Notes under the pieces: model-generated
Told to the model about the DNA's origin: nothing
Seen by the model: the letters and a program-made list of their open reading frames with translations, nothing else
The model's database searches: none
Origin: Flavobacteriia bacterium
GTDB lineage: Bacteria > Bacteroidota > Bacteroidia > Flavobacteriales > Flavobacteriaceae
Direction of reading: 5' to 3'
DNA length: 9,220 bases
NCBI GenBank assembly: GCA_003973375.1
Contig: QNYL01000173.1
Coordinates: forward strand, 1-9,220
Shown here: positions 1-7,563 of the stretch, in pieces
How positions within the stretch are numbered: the first letter of the stretch is position 1
Layout: each line of letters opens with the position of its first letter
Program-made: the position numbers and the translations under genes

Positions 1-394
1 TTAAAAGCCATTGCGCAAAAATTCAATCATCAGTTTAATTTTATTTATGCAGATGTAGGCGGTGCTGCCATTGATAAAACCGGCAATCCGCTGCCGGATG
101 AAACCCTGAAGATCTGTGGATAAGAGGTTCGTAAGCGGCTGTAGGACGAATATTTGCAAATAATCCCAGACTTTTACGCAGTTTCAGAAGTCCTTGTTCA
201 GGTCTGACTTTAGCATCCGGATTCTGGTCGTATTTAAAATCGCCAATAGCTCCAAAAAGTATGGCATCAGATTCTTTACAGATCTTCAGGGTTTCATCCG
301 GCAGCGGATTGCCGGTTTTATCAATGGCAGCACCGCCTACATCTGCATAAATAAAATTAAACTGATGATTGAATTTTTGCGCAATGGCTTTTAA
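1..394. repeat. Perfect 117-bp inverted repeat (fold-back) within leuB
   Basis: Bases 1-117 are the exact reverse complement of 278-394, with a 160-bp unpaired spacer at 118-277. Both arms carry the same leuB coding segment (about residues 25-63), in opposite orientation. The left arm starts at the first base of the window, so the repeat may extend further left. The leuB reading frame is correct through the spacer and loses sense once it enters the left arm. At the junction, the sequence reached by reading leuB (ACAGATCTTCA on the minus strand) also occurs at the start of the right arm and could encode the expected LeuB residues. This suggests a switch at short homology. Seen directly: the repeat. 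Inferred: that it is a chimera rather than genomic structure. Confidence 0.96.
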
Positions 395-466
395 GACCTT
401 TACAGCCTGTTCAGTGATCTCAGGGCCGATCCCATCACCCGGTAAGATCGCAATGTTTAAATCCAT
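118..466 (-). CDS. leuB: 3-isopropylmalate dehydrogenase, N-terminal part only (truncated)
   Basis: LeuB oxidatively decarboxylates 3-isopropylmalate to 2-oxoisocaproate with NAD+, the third step of leucine synthesis, in the cytoplasm. The frame starts at an ATG 12 bp after the leuA stop and gives a typical LeuB start, with LPGDGIGPEI at residues 8-17. The substrate-loop block follows: VRPEQGLLKLRKSLGLF at residues 87-103, then ANIRP at 104-108, including the substrate-binding arginines R97 and R107. Family members are about 350-370 residues; only about 116 are genuine here. The open frame continues to position 41, but its last 20 or so residues come from reading the inverted leuB copy and are meaningless. 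The tight spacing to leuA indicates a leuAB transcription unit on the minus strand. Identity is firm; the missing remainder is probably a contig-end or chimera effect rather than a real gene loss. Confidence 0.93.
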
Positions 467-478
467 TTGTAATATTTT

Positions 479-1654
479 TTACACTTCTACTTTCGTGATA
501 AAGATATTACAATTTTCTATAATTTGATGGATATCATCGTCAATAACTTCTTTTTTAATATCTGCAAAGTTTAAAAACTCAGGATAAACCACATCCAGCT
601 GATCTTTAGTTAAATGATAACCTAAGTTTTTAGCTCTGAATGCCAAAGCAGCTCTTCCGCTTCTTGCAGTTAAAATGATAGAAGATTCGCTTAAACCAAC
701 ATCTTCAGGATTCATAATCTCATATGTGTTACGGTTCTTGATCACACCATCCTGATGGATTCCGGAACTGTGAGCAAAAGCGTTTTCTCCCACTACAGCT
801 TTATTGGGCTGAACAGTGATTCCCATACTTTCCTGAACCAGCTGACTGGTACTGTGGAGTAAGCGGGTATTTACGTTGGTATCTAAGTTGAGATAAGGAT
901 GTTGTTTTAAGATCATTACCACTTCTTCCAAAGCGGTATTACCGGCTCTTTCGCCAATTCCGTTGATGGTACACTCAATCTGTCTTGCACCATTCATTAC
1001 TCCGGAAATTGAATTTGCAGTAGCCATTCCCAGGTCATTATGACAGTGGCATGAAATAGTTACATTTTCAATTCCTTTTACGTTTTCTTTTAAATATTTA
1101 ATTTTTGCTCCGTATTCTTCAGGTAAACAATAGCCTGTGGTATCGGGAATATTTAAAACGGTTGCGCCTGATTTTATCACCTCTTCACAGATCTTTGCAA
1201 GGAATTCATTATCGGTCCTTCCGGCATCTTCTGCATAAAACTCTACGTCATCAACAAAGGTTTTGGCATATCTAACCGCTTCTTTGGCTCTTTCGAGGAT
1301 CTTTTCACGTGTAGAATTGAATTTGTATTTGATATGTGAATCGGAAGTTCCGATTCCTGTATGAATTCTAGGCTTTACAGCATACTGAAGTGCCTGAGCA
1401 GCAGCTTCAATATCTTTTTTATTGGCTCTGGTAAGACCACAAACAGTGGCGTTCTTGACTAATTTAGAGATTTCTGCTACCGATTCAAAATCTCCCGGAC
1501 TCGAGATCGGGAAACCTGCTTCAATTACATCTACTCCCAACAGATCCAGACGCTCGGCAATTACTAATTTTTGCTTGGTATTTAATTTACATCCGGGGAC
1601 CTGCTCACCGTCTCTAAGTGTTGTGTCAAATATTTGAACCTTATCTTTACTCAT
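479..1654 (-). CDS. leuA: 2-isopropylmalate synthase, short form
   Basis: LeuA condenses acetyl-CoA with 2-oxoisovalerate to give 2-isopropylmalate, the committed step of leucine synthesis. Starting at the ATG at 1654 the protein has 391 residues. The HMGL-like TIM barrel begins at once with [12 protein letters not shown] (D10 metal ligand, R14). CHCHNDLG gives H203 and H205, and GIGERAGN ends in N239, together the divalent-metal site. HSSGIHQDG (295-303) belongs to the linker subdomain. An 11-codon longer frame is open to a TTG at 1687, but the family alignment starts at [10 protein letters not shown], the ATG follows an A-rich tract typical of this phylum, and a promoter-like box would overlap the TTG; I therefore prefer 1654. 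Compared with the roughly 520-residue enzymes of E. coli and Bacillus, the C-terminal leucine-binding regulatory domain is absent. leuB follows after 12 bp. Confidence 0.96.
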   Translation of the reverse strand: MSKDKVQIFDTTLRDGEQVPGCKLNTKQKLVIAERLDLLGVDVIEAGFPISSPGDFESVAEISKLVKNATVCGLTRANKKDIEAAAQALQYAVKPRIHTGIGTSDSHIKYKFNSTREKILERAKEAVRYAKTFVDDVEFYAEDAGRTDNEFLAKICEEVIKSGATVLNIPDTTGYCLPEEYGAKIKYLKENVKGIENVTISCHCHNDLGMATANSISGVMNGARQIECTINGIGERAGNTALEEVVMILKQHPYLNLDTNVNTRLLHSTSQLVQESMGITVQPNKAVVGENAFAHSSGIHQDGVIKNRNTYEIMNPEDVGLSESSIILTARSGRAALAFRAKNLGYHLTKDQLDVVYPEFLNFADIKKEVIDDDIHQIIENCNIFITKVEV

Positions 1655-1684
1655 TTTTTTAATTATTTTATCACAATTAATATC

Positions 1685-1692
1685 CAAAAATA
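1685..1692 (-). promoter_or_regulatory. Promoter-like -7 box upstream of leuA
   Basis: On the minus strand the sequence reads TATTTTTG, an exact match to the Bacteroidota -7 consensus TAnnTTTG, about 30 nt before the leuA ATG. No convincing TTG -33 element is visible at the usual distance. The T-run also follows an imperfect hairpin (see findings), so it could instead be part of a weak terminator. In AT-rich DNA such boxes also arise by chance. A second exact match, TATATTTG, lies at 1785-1778 on the same strand and is an equally possible leuA promoter. Confidence 0.35.
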
Positions 1693-1705
1693 AACAGGTT
1701 AATAC

Positions 1706-1713
1706 TACCTTTG
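1706..1713 (+). promoter_or_regulatory. Promoter-like -7 box for the 510-residue gene
   Basis: TACCTTTG matches the Bacteroidota -7 consensus TAnnTTTG exactly and points toward the gene at 1804. It would leave a 5' untranslated region of roughly 85 nt. A clear -33 TTG is not seen, so this is only a candidate. It sits in the divergent spacer shared with leuA. Confidence 0.35.
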
Positions 1714-1803
1714 TTTTTGCTTTTTCAGTTCTTTACTATATTCAAGCTTATATCCATATAGTTAAGATATTGAAAAACAAATATATAACTGTATTATATT
1801 ACG

Positions 1804-3336
1804 ATGTCTATGATTAAAAAAGATACACTTTTTTTATTGATTAAATCATTATCCAAATCGGAAAAAAGACAATTTAAGCTCTATGCAGGAAGATTGGGGG
1901 TAAATGCAGAAAAAAATTTTATGGCCTTGTTCATGGTGCTGGATCGTCTTGATGAATTTGATGAAAGTATTATTCTGAAACGAACAAATATTAAAAAACA
2001 GCAATTATCCAATGCTAAAGCACATTTGTACAAACAGATCCTGATCAGTTTAAGGCTAAACCCCGCACATCAAAGTACGAAAGTGCAAATCAGGGAACAA
2101 CTCGATTTTGCTTCGATCTTGTATTACAAAGGCCTGCATAAGCAAAGTCTGAAAGTTCTTGAAAAGGCAAAGCATCTGGCCATGAACAATTTTGAGAACA
2201 ATCTGGCATTTGAGATTGTTGAGCTGGAAAAAGTAATAGAATCACAGTATATCACCCGTAGTTTACAGTCGAGGGCTGATGATCTGACCCGTCAATCAGA
2301 AGATTTGAGTAACAAAACACTTATGTTGAGTAGGTTATCTAATCTGGCATTGCAATTGTACGGACTTCTTTTAAAAAAAGGTTATGTAAGAAACGATGAA
2401 GATTATAAAAATGTAACACAATTCTTTCGCTCAAAAATACCTGAATATCAGTTGGATCAGCTGGGCTTTAAAGAAAAATTATTTTTGTATAAGGCGTATT
2501 TGTGGTATAATTTTATCATTCAGGAGTTTGTTTCCTGTTATAAATATTCGCAGAGGTGGGTAGATCTGTTTACTACCGATCCGCAAATGAAAAAGACCAA
2601 TCCTGTTTTTTACCTGAAAGGGATAAATTATTTACTCGAATCACTTTTTCTGATAAAACATTCGGTAAAATTTGAAGAAATATTAAATGGATTTAAGCTT
2701 GAATACAGGGATGAGAAATCCTTTACCAATGAGAATACCAAATCACTGGCCACACTTATTTATTATCAGAATAAACTGAATTTATATTTTCTTAAGGGAG
2801 AATTTACAGAAGGGACAAAATTTGTTCCTAAGGTTTTGCAAAAACTTAAGTATATAGAGCAAACCTTTGATGAACACCATATTATGGTTTTTTATTATAA
2901 AATTGCCAGTATGTATTTTGGTGCGCAAGATAATGATATGTGTATTTTTTATCTGGGTAAGATTATCAATAACAGAGATCTGAAAATGCGTGAAGATCTG
3001 TTGTGTTTTAGCAGAATACTTAATCTTGTAGCTCACTATGAAGCGGGTTATGACCAAAATCTTGATGCCCTGATCAAATCAACCTATAAATTCCTGATCA
3101 AGATGGATGATATGCATATCGTTCAGAAAAAGATCATGGCATTTTTAAGAAAACTGGGGTCTATTTATCCGCATGAGATCAGAGCAGCCTTTAAAGAACT
3201 GTACGATGAATTAAAGGTGTTTGAGAACCATCCTTATGAAAAAAGATCGTTTATGTATCTCGATATTTTGTCGTGGTTAGAGAGTAAAATTCAGGGAATT
3301 CCGGTTGAAATAATTATTAAGAATAAATTAAAATAA
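1804..3336 (+). CDS. Uncharacterised 510-residue helical protein with TPR-like segments
   Basis: I do not recognise a named family. The protein is Lys/Leu/Tyr-rich, appears almost entirely alpha-helical, and shows no signal peptide, membrane segment or catalytic motif. The N-terminal region (LLIKSLSKSEKRQFKLYAG, residues 12-30) looks like a compact conserved module. Two stretches resemble tetratricopeptide helical pairs by the spacing of small and aromatic residues: about 103-126 (ILYYKGLHKQSLKVLEKAK) and about 361-393 (YYKIASMYFGAQDNDMCIF). A cytoplasmic scaffold or protein-binding role is a guess from these. The start could also be the ATG six bases downstream at 1810. It lies between divergent leuA and the ilv leader, with its stop only 6 bp before the ilv promoter-like box. 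No terminator of its own is seen; read-through would meet the ilv attenuator terminator. The long, intact frame makes it a real gene; function is unknown. Confidence 0.85.
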   Translation: MSMIKKDTLFLLIKSLSKSEKRQFKLYAGRLGVNAEKNFMALFMVLDRLDEFDESIILKRTNIKKQQLSNAKAHLYKQILISLRLNPAHQSTKVQIREQLDFASILYYKGLHKQSLKVLEKAKHLAMNNFENNLAFEIVELEKVIESQYITRSLQSRADDLTRQSEDLSNKTLMLSRLSNLALQLYGLLLKKGYVRNDEDYKNVTQFFRSKIPEYQLDQLGFKEKLFLYKAYLWYNFIIQEFVSCYKYSQRWVDLFTTDPQMKKTNPVFYLKGINYLLESLFLIKHSVKFEEILNGFKLEYRDEKSFTNENTKSLATLIYYQNKLNLYFLKGEFTEGTKFVPKVLQKLKYIEQTFDEHHIMVFYYKIASMYFGAQDNDMCIFYLGKIINNRDLKMREDLLCFSRILNLVAHYEAGYDQNLDALIKSTYKFLIKMDDMHIVQKKIMAFLRKLGSIYPHEIRAAFKELYDELKVFENHPYEKRSFMYLDILSWLESKIQGIPVEIIIKNKLK

Positions 3337-3342
3337 AAATAC

Positions 3343-3350
3343 TACATTTG
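3343..3350 (+). promoter_or_regulatory. Candidate promoter -7 box of the ilvBNC operon
   Basis: TACATTTG is an exact match to TAnnTTTG, 29 nt before the start of the ilv leader peptide. Transcription starting a few bases after it would give a short 5' end before the leader ATG, as expected for an attenuator. The upstream -33 TTG is not apparent. Position relative to the leader peptide is the main support. Confidence 0.5.
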
Positions 3351-3378
3351 TTCTGTTAAATATTTACTCAAATAAAAA

Positions 3379-3450
3379 ATGAATATTTTAGGTTTAAATA
3401 TCAGCACTATTATTTCTATTATTATTCTTTCGAATAAAAACAGGAAGTGA
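3379..3450 (+). CDS. Ile/Leu-rich leader peptide of the ilvBNC operon
   Basis: A 23-codon open frame starts with ATG at 3379 after an A-rich tract and ends at TGA 3448-3450. It begins MNILGLN and has IISIIIL at residues 11-17. Seven of 23 residues are Ile and three are Leu; there is no Val. The Ile cluster (codons at 3409-3426) sits about 15-30 nt before a sequence that can pair with the left arm of a downstream terminator, and the stop codon overlaps that sequence. This is the classical arrangement of an amino-acid attenuator leader (functionally like ilvL of enterobacteria, though not similar in sequence). The peptide probably has no function apart from its translation. It is too short for homology; the evidence is codon content plus RNA layout plus the ilv genes downstream. 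Confidence 0.85.
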   Translation: MNILGLNISTIISIIILSNKNRK

Positions 3451-3502
3451 TATGGTATTTAGCAAATCAGTAAAGACTTCCTAATTTCAGGAAGTTTTTT
3501 TT
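3442..3502 (+). promoter_or_regulatory. Ribosome-mediated attenuator: antiterminator versus terminator
   Basis: Three short segments compete. Segment 1 AGGAAGT (3442-3448) overlaps the last leader codons and the stop. Segment 2 ACTTCCT (3476-3482) is exactly complementary to it. Segment 3 AGGAAGT (3489-3495) is identical to segment 1, and pairs with segment 2 to make the terminator. The 1:2 pairing can be extended by TGAT (3448-3451) with ATCA (3466-3469). Inferred mechanism: a ribosome stalled on the Ile codons leaves segment 1 free, 1:2 forms, and transcription continues into ilvB; a ribosome reaching the stop covers segment 1, 2:3 forms, and transcription ends. The pairing is read directly; the mechanism is inferred. 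Confidence 0.82.
3472..3502 (+). terminator. Intrinsic terminator of the ilv attenuator
   Basis: ACTTCCT (3476-3482) and AGGAAGT (3489-3495) form a perfect 7-bp stem with a 6-nt loop. The stem can extend through a G-U pair and AAA/TTT at its base, and it runs straight into a T-tract that ends at 3502. It lies 250 nt upstream of ilvB, after the leader peptide. It should also stop read-through from the upstream 510-residue gene. Confidence 0.85.
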
Positions 3503-3757
3503 GTTTTAAACTTTGTAAATATTATAAGTTAAAGCACTGTAATTCAAAGTAATAATAAAGGTTCGTATATATTGGATGTTGTAAAAAAACAGATTAGTAG
3601 TATTAAGGGTGCAAATGGCTTTTTATTTTTGGGGTTAATTCCAAAAGAATTGAACTGTTTGCAGGAAAGATCATGAGGAAACACTTAAAACACGGTGTTT
3701 AAAAAAATAGATTAAGATTAAAAAAGAGAAATATCTCAAGGAATAAATATTAAAGGT
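3503..3757 (+). other. Long untranslated leader between attenuator and ilvB
   Basis: No credible coding frame is present; ATG-started frames here have at most nine codons. Visible structure is modest. An imperfect hairpin is formed by TTAATTC and GAATTGA around 3635-3655, with a loop of CAAAA. A second dyad at 3684-3703, TTAAAACAC/GGTGTTTAA, has a one-base bulge. Neither is followed by a T-run, so they are not terminators. A promoter-like TATTTTTG occurs at 3624-3631 without a -33 partner and might give attenuation-independent expression. I see no riboswitch or T-box pattern. Confidence 0.5.
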
Positions 3758-5512
3758 ATGGAAACAATAACCAAAACAAAGTTACCTGAAAACGAGGTAA
3801 AACAAGAGCTTAAAAAGAAAACTACTGTGAGAATTCAGGGTTCTGAAGCCGTTGTCAGAAGTCTGATCGAAGAAGGAGCAAATCTGATCTTCGGATATCC
3901 CGGTGGTGCCATTATGCCTGTTTATGATGAATTTTATAAAGTTCAGGATAAGATCCATCATGTGCTTACCCGCCATGAACAGGGTGCGATCCACGCAGCT
4001 CAGGGTTTTGCAAGATCTTCAGGAAAAGTAGGGGTTGTTATCGCAACATCAGGCCCCGGAGCTACTAACCTGATTACCGGTATAGCCGATGCACAGATCG
4101 ATTCAACTCCGCTGGTATGTATCACCGGCCAGGTAGGGTCAAATTTACTGGGAAGTGATGCTTTTCAGGAAACGGATATTGTAAGTATTTCCACACCGGT
4201 CACCAAATGGAATTATCAGATCACAAAAGCCTCTGAGATCCCCGGAGTTATTGCCAAGGCATTTTATATCGCCAGATCCGGTCGTCCCGGTCCGGTACTG
4301 ATCGATATTACAAAAGATGCTCAGTTTGATGAATTCGATTTCAGTTATAAAAAATGTGAAAAAATAAGGAGTTATCATCCCGTGCCAGAAATGGATCCTG
4401 AAAAGGTAAAAGAGGCAGCAGAAATGATTAATAAAGCAAAAAAACCTTTTGTGGTATTTGGTCAGGGAGTTGTGCTGGCTCAGGCCGAAGAGGAATTAAG
4501 AAATCTTATTGAAAAAGCTGATATTCCGGCTGCTTCCACTTTATTAGGCCTTTCGGCATTACCTACCGATCATAACCTGAACATGGGAATGGTAGGAATG
4601 CACGGTCATTATGCCCCCAATGTGCTTACCAACGAATGTGATGTACTTATTGCCATTGGTATGCGTTTTGACGATCGGGTAACCGGTAATCTGGATACCT
4701 ATGCAAAACAGGCGAAGATCATTCATTTTGATATTGATCCGGCCGAAATAGATAAGAATGTAAAAACGGATATTGCTGTTTTGGGTACTGTAAAAGAAAC
4801 CCTGGCAGAACTTATTCCGCTGATCGATAAGAATAAAAATCAGAAATGGCATCAGGAATTCCATGATCTGAGAAAGATCGAATACGATCGTATCATTCAT
4901 CCGCAAACCAAACCTACTCAGGAAAAATTAACCATGGGAGAGGTAATTGCTGCTGTTAATGAACAAACCAACGGGGATGCGATTCTCGTTTCGGATGTTG
5001 GACAAAATCAGATGATGACCAGCCGTTACGGTAAATTCAATATTACAAAAAGTAAGATCACTTCGGGTGGACTTGGAACGATGGGCTTTGGATTACCCGC
5101 TTCCATGGGAGCTAAATTAGGCCGTCCAGACAGAGAGGTGGTTGCTTTTATCGGTGACGGAGGTTTTCAAATGACCATTCAGGAACTGGGAACCATTATG
5201 CAAACTAAAATTCCGGTAAAGATCGTTGTGCTGAACAATGAGTTCTTAGGTATGGTTAGACAATGGCAGGAACTTTTCTTTGATCGTCGTTATGCTTCAA
5301 CTGTAATGACCAATCCGGATTTTGTTAAGATTGTTGAAGGTTATGGTATCAAGGCGAAACGTGTTTCAAAAAGAGAAGATCTGAAAGATGCCATTGCCGA
5401 TATGATCGCATCAGAGGATGCCTATTTTGTTGAGGTTATCGTAGAAAAAGAAGAAAATGTATTCCCAATGATTCCTTCAGGAGCTTCAGTTTCTGATGTA
5501 AGATTAAAATAA
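3758..5512 (+). CDS. ilvB: Acetolactate synthase, large catalytic subunit
   Basis: This thiamine-diphosphate enzyme condenses two pyruvates to 2-acetolactate (Val/Leu) or pyruvate with 2-oxobutyrate to 2-aceto-2-hydroxybutyrate (Ile), using FAD as a structural cofactor. The 584 residues match the family length. The order is Pyr domain (about 22-190) with GYPGGAIMPVYDE at 46-58 and the catalytic glutamate E74 in RHEQ, the central FAD-binding domain (about 210-350), and the PP domain (about 390-560). The PP domain carries the ThDP/Mg signature GDGGFQ at 466-471 and the paired asparagines N493-N494. The first 22 or so residues, charged and Lys-rich, precede the conserved core and may be a lineage-specific extension. 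It is the first gene after the attenuator and is followed by ilvN after 7 bp, so the two subunits are probably translationally linked. Confidence 0.97.
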   Translation: METITKTKLPENEVKQELKKKTTVRIQGSEAVVRSLIEEGANLIFGYPGGAIMPVYDEFYKVQDKIHHVLTRHEQGAIHAAQGFARSSGKVGVVIATSGPGATNLITGIADAQIDSTPLVCITGQVGSNLLGSDAFQETDIVSISTPVTKWNYQITKASEIPGVIAKAFYIARSGRPGPVLIDITKDAQFDEFDFSYKKCEKIRSYHPVPEMDPEKVKEAAEMINKAKKPFVVFGQGVVLAQAEEELRNLIEKADIPAASTLLGLSALPTDHNLNMGMVGMHGHYAPNVLTNECDVLIAIGMRFDDRVTGNLDTYAKQAKIIHFDIDPAEIDKNVKTDIAVLGTVKETLAELIPLIDKNKNQKWHQEFHDLRKIEYDRIIHPQTKPTQEKLTMGEVIAAVNEQTNGDAILVSDVGQNQMMTSRYGKFNITKSKITSGGLGTMGFGLPASMGAKLGRPDREVVAFIGDGGFQMTIQELGTIMQTKIPVKIVVLNNEFLGMVRQWQELFFDRRYASTVMTNPDFVKIVEGYGIKAKRVSKREDLKDAIADMIASEDAYFVEVIVEKEENVFPMIPSGASVSDVRLK

Positions 5513-5519
5513 AAAGAAA

Positions 5520-6044
5520 ATGGAAAAACAATTATATACCATTTCGGTTTACACTGAAAACAATTTAGGTTTGTTGAACAGAATTGCAACAATCTTCCTG
5601 AAAAGACATGTCAATATTGAGAGTTTAACCGTATCGAGTACAGAGATCGAACACGTTTCCCGTTTTATAATCGTTGCAAATATAACAGAAGATGAGGCTA
5701 AAAAAATTATAAAACAGATCGAAAAACAAATCGAGGTGATCAAGGCGTTTTATCATACCAATGATGAAGCCATCTATCTGCAGTCGGCCTTATTTAAAGT
5801 AAAGTCAAAACTTTTGTTTGAAAAAAGGCAGATTCAGAATATCATTAAGAAGAGCAATGCCCGCATCGTTACAGTAAACCCCGAATTCTTTGTCCTTGAA
5901 AAATCGGGCAGGAAAGAAGAAATTGAGGAGCTTTATGATGGATTGGCTGAATACGGAATTATGCAGTTTGTAAGATCGGGGAGAATCTCTGTAACCAAGG
6001 AAGAGATGAAGATAACCGAACTGTTGGAAAAAGAATTAGTTTAA
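5520..6044 (+). CDS. ilvN: Acetolactate synthase, small regulatory subunit
   Basis: IlvN binds the IlvB catalytic subunit, raises its activity and confers feedback inhibition by valine or another branched-chain end product. The protein has 174 residues, close to the usual length of about 160-175. An N-terminal ACT domain (about 4-80) opens with LYTISVYTENNLGLLNRIA, whose NxxGLLxRI pattern is the ligand-binding turn. The C-terminal activation domain (about 95-170) is typical of long-form small subunits such as IlvH. The start follows the ilvB stop by 7 bp of purine-rich sequence (AAAAGAAA). ilvC begins 18 bp after its stop. Which amino acid inhibits it cannot be read from the sequence. Confidence 0.95.
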   Translation: MEKQLYTISVYTENNLGLLNRIATIFLKRHVNIESLTVSSTEIEHVSRFIIVANITEDEAKKIIKQIEKQIEVIKAFYHTNDEAIYLQSALFKVKSKLLFEKRQIQNIIKKSNARIVTVNPEFFVLEKSGRKEEIEELYDGLAEYGIMQFVRSGRISVTKEEMKITELLEKELV

Positions 6045-6062
6045 TAAAATATTAATAACAGA

Positions 6063-7538
6063 ATGACAAATTATTTTAATACACTGCCGTTAAGAGAACA
6101 ACTGGCACAGTTGGGAAAATGCAGATTTATGGATACTTCTGAATTTTCAGAAGGAGTTTCCGCCTTAGAAGGAAAGAAAATAGTAATTGTTGGTTGTGGT
6201 GCTCAGGGGCTCAATCAGGGATTGAATATGCGCGATTCAGGGCTTGATATAAGTTATGCCCTTCGTGAAGGTGCTATTGCAGAAAAAAGACAATCATATA
6301 AGAATGCTACAGAAAATGATTTTAAGGTAGGTACCTATAAGGAAATGATTCCTTCAGCTGATCTGGTTTGTAACCTTACACCGGATAAACAGCATACTTC
6401 AGTGATCAATGCCATTATGCCATTGATGAAAAAAGGAGCTGTATTGTCTTACTCTCATGGTTTTAATATTGTGGAAGAAGGAATGCAGGTACGAAAAGAT
6501 ATTACAGTGATCATGGTGGCCCCCAAGTCGCCCGGATCAGAAGTTCGGGAAGAATACAAACGTGGTTTTGGCGTTCCTACCCTGATCGCAGTTCACCCTG
6601 AAAATGATCCGGAAGGAAAAGGTCTGGATTATGCCAAGGCTTATGCTGTTGCCACAGGAGGTGATAAGGCAGGTGTGCTGGAATCTTCTTTTGTTGCAGA
6701 GGTAAAATCTGATTTGATGGGAGAGCAAACCATACTTTGTGGTGTTTTGCAAACCGGATCTATTTTGAGTTTTGACAAAATGATCGAAAAAGGAATTGAA
6801 CCGGGTTATGCAGCTAAACTGGTACAATACGGATGGGAAACCATTACCGAGGCACTGAAACACGGTGGAATTACAAATATGATGGACCGCCTTTCAAATC
6901 CTGCCAAGATCAAGGCCTTCGAACTGGCTGAAGAACTGAAAGAGATCATGAAACCCTTGTTTAACAAACATATGGATGATATCATGTCGGGTGAATTCTC
7001 AAAAACCATGATGGAAGACTGGGAAAATGGGGATAAGGATCTGTTAAGATGGAGAGCTGCTACCGGAGAAACCGCTTTTGAAAAGACTGAAGCCACGGAT
7101 AAAGAGATCCCGGAACAGGAATATTTTGATAATGGTGTATTGATGGTTGCTTTTGTAAAAGCAGGTGTTGAGCTGGCCTTTGAAACCATGACCGATTCAG
7201 GAATCATAGATGAATCTGCTTATTACGAGTCTTTACATGAAACACCGCTTATCGCCAATACCATTGCGCGTAAAAAGCTGTATGAAATGAACAGAACGAT
7301 CTCTGATACAGCTGAGTACGGATGCTATCTGTTTGATCATGCCTGTCAGCCGCTTTTAGGTGGTTTTATGAAAAAGATCGATGCAGATGTGATAGGTAAA
7401 AAATATGCTGCTGATAAAGATAATGGAGTTGATAATCAGCAATTGATCGCTGTAAATGAAATCATTCGTTACCATCCGGTTGAGGTTGTTGGTTATGAAT
7501 TGAGAGAAGCGATGACTGCCATGACCAAGGTTGTTTAG
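6063..7538 (+). CDS. ilvC: Ketol-acid reductoisomerase, class II (long form)
   Basis: IlvC performs the Mg-dependent alkyl migration and NADPH reduction of acetolactate or acetohydroxybutyrate to the dihydroxy acids. At 491 residues it is the long, class II form, and it aligns with E. coli IlvC without gaps over the sections I could compare from memory. The Rossmann turn is [11 protein letters not shown] at 43-53. NADPH-selecting residues R68, R76 and S78 are present in [13 protein letters not shown]. Catalytic H132 is in SHGFN, and the metal ligands D217 and E221 lie in [11 protein letters not shown]. The second knotted domain supplies E389 and E393 (ESLHE) and the substrate residue S414. 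All catalytic positions are intact. It is the last gene of ilvBNC, followed by a terminator 25 bp after the stop. Confidence 0.97.
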   Translation: MTNYFNTLPLREQLAQLGKCRFMDTSEFSEGVSALEGKKIVIVGCGAQGLNQGLNMRDSGLDISYALREGAIAEKRQSYKNATENDFKVGTYKEMIPSADLVCNLTPDKQHTSVINAIMPLMKKGAVLSYSHGFNIVEEGMQVRKDITVIMVAPKSPGSEVREEYKRGFGVPTLIAVHPENDPEGKGLDYAKAYAVATGGDKAGVLESSFVAEVKSDLMGEQTILCGVLQTGSILSFDKMIEKGIEPGYAAKLVQYGWETITEALKHGGITNMMDRLSNPAKIKAFELAEELKEIMKPLFNKHMDDIMSGEFSKTMMEDWENGDKDLLRWRAATGETAFEKTEATDKEIPEQEYFDNGVLMVAFVKAGVELAFETMTDSGIIDESAYYESLHETPLIANTIARKKLYEMNRTISDTAEYGCYLFDHACQPLLGGFMKKIDADVIGKKYAADKDNGVDNQQLIAVNEIIRYHPVEVVGYELREAMTAMTKVV

Positions 7539-7563
7539 TTTAGATAATTTTTTATTTGAGTTT

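Noticed and set aside
194..394. Plus-strand open frame of 66 codons over the leuB region
   Set aside because: It is the antisense of leuB coding sequence and shows no protein-like features.
1655..1687. Longer leuA starting at TTG 1687
   Set aside because: The extra 11 residues are not part of the family's conserved start, the codon is TTG, and an ATG with an A-rich upstream tract lies at the expected place.
3673..3702. Nine-codon frame MRKHLKHGV before ilvB, considered as a second leader peptide
   Set aside because: It has two His codons but only one Leu and one Val codon, no terminator follows, and frames of this length are expected by chance.
4559..4906. Minus-strand open frame of 115 codons within ilvB, and similar long antisense frames in ilvC and ilvA
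   Set aside because: They lie entirely inside well-identified genes, have no recognisable domains, and are explained by codon bias on the coding strand.
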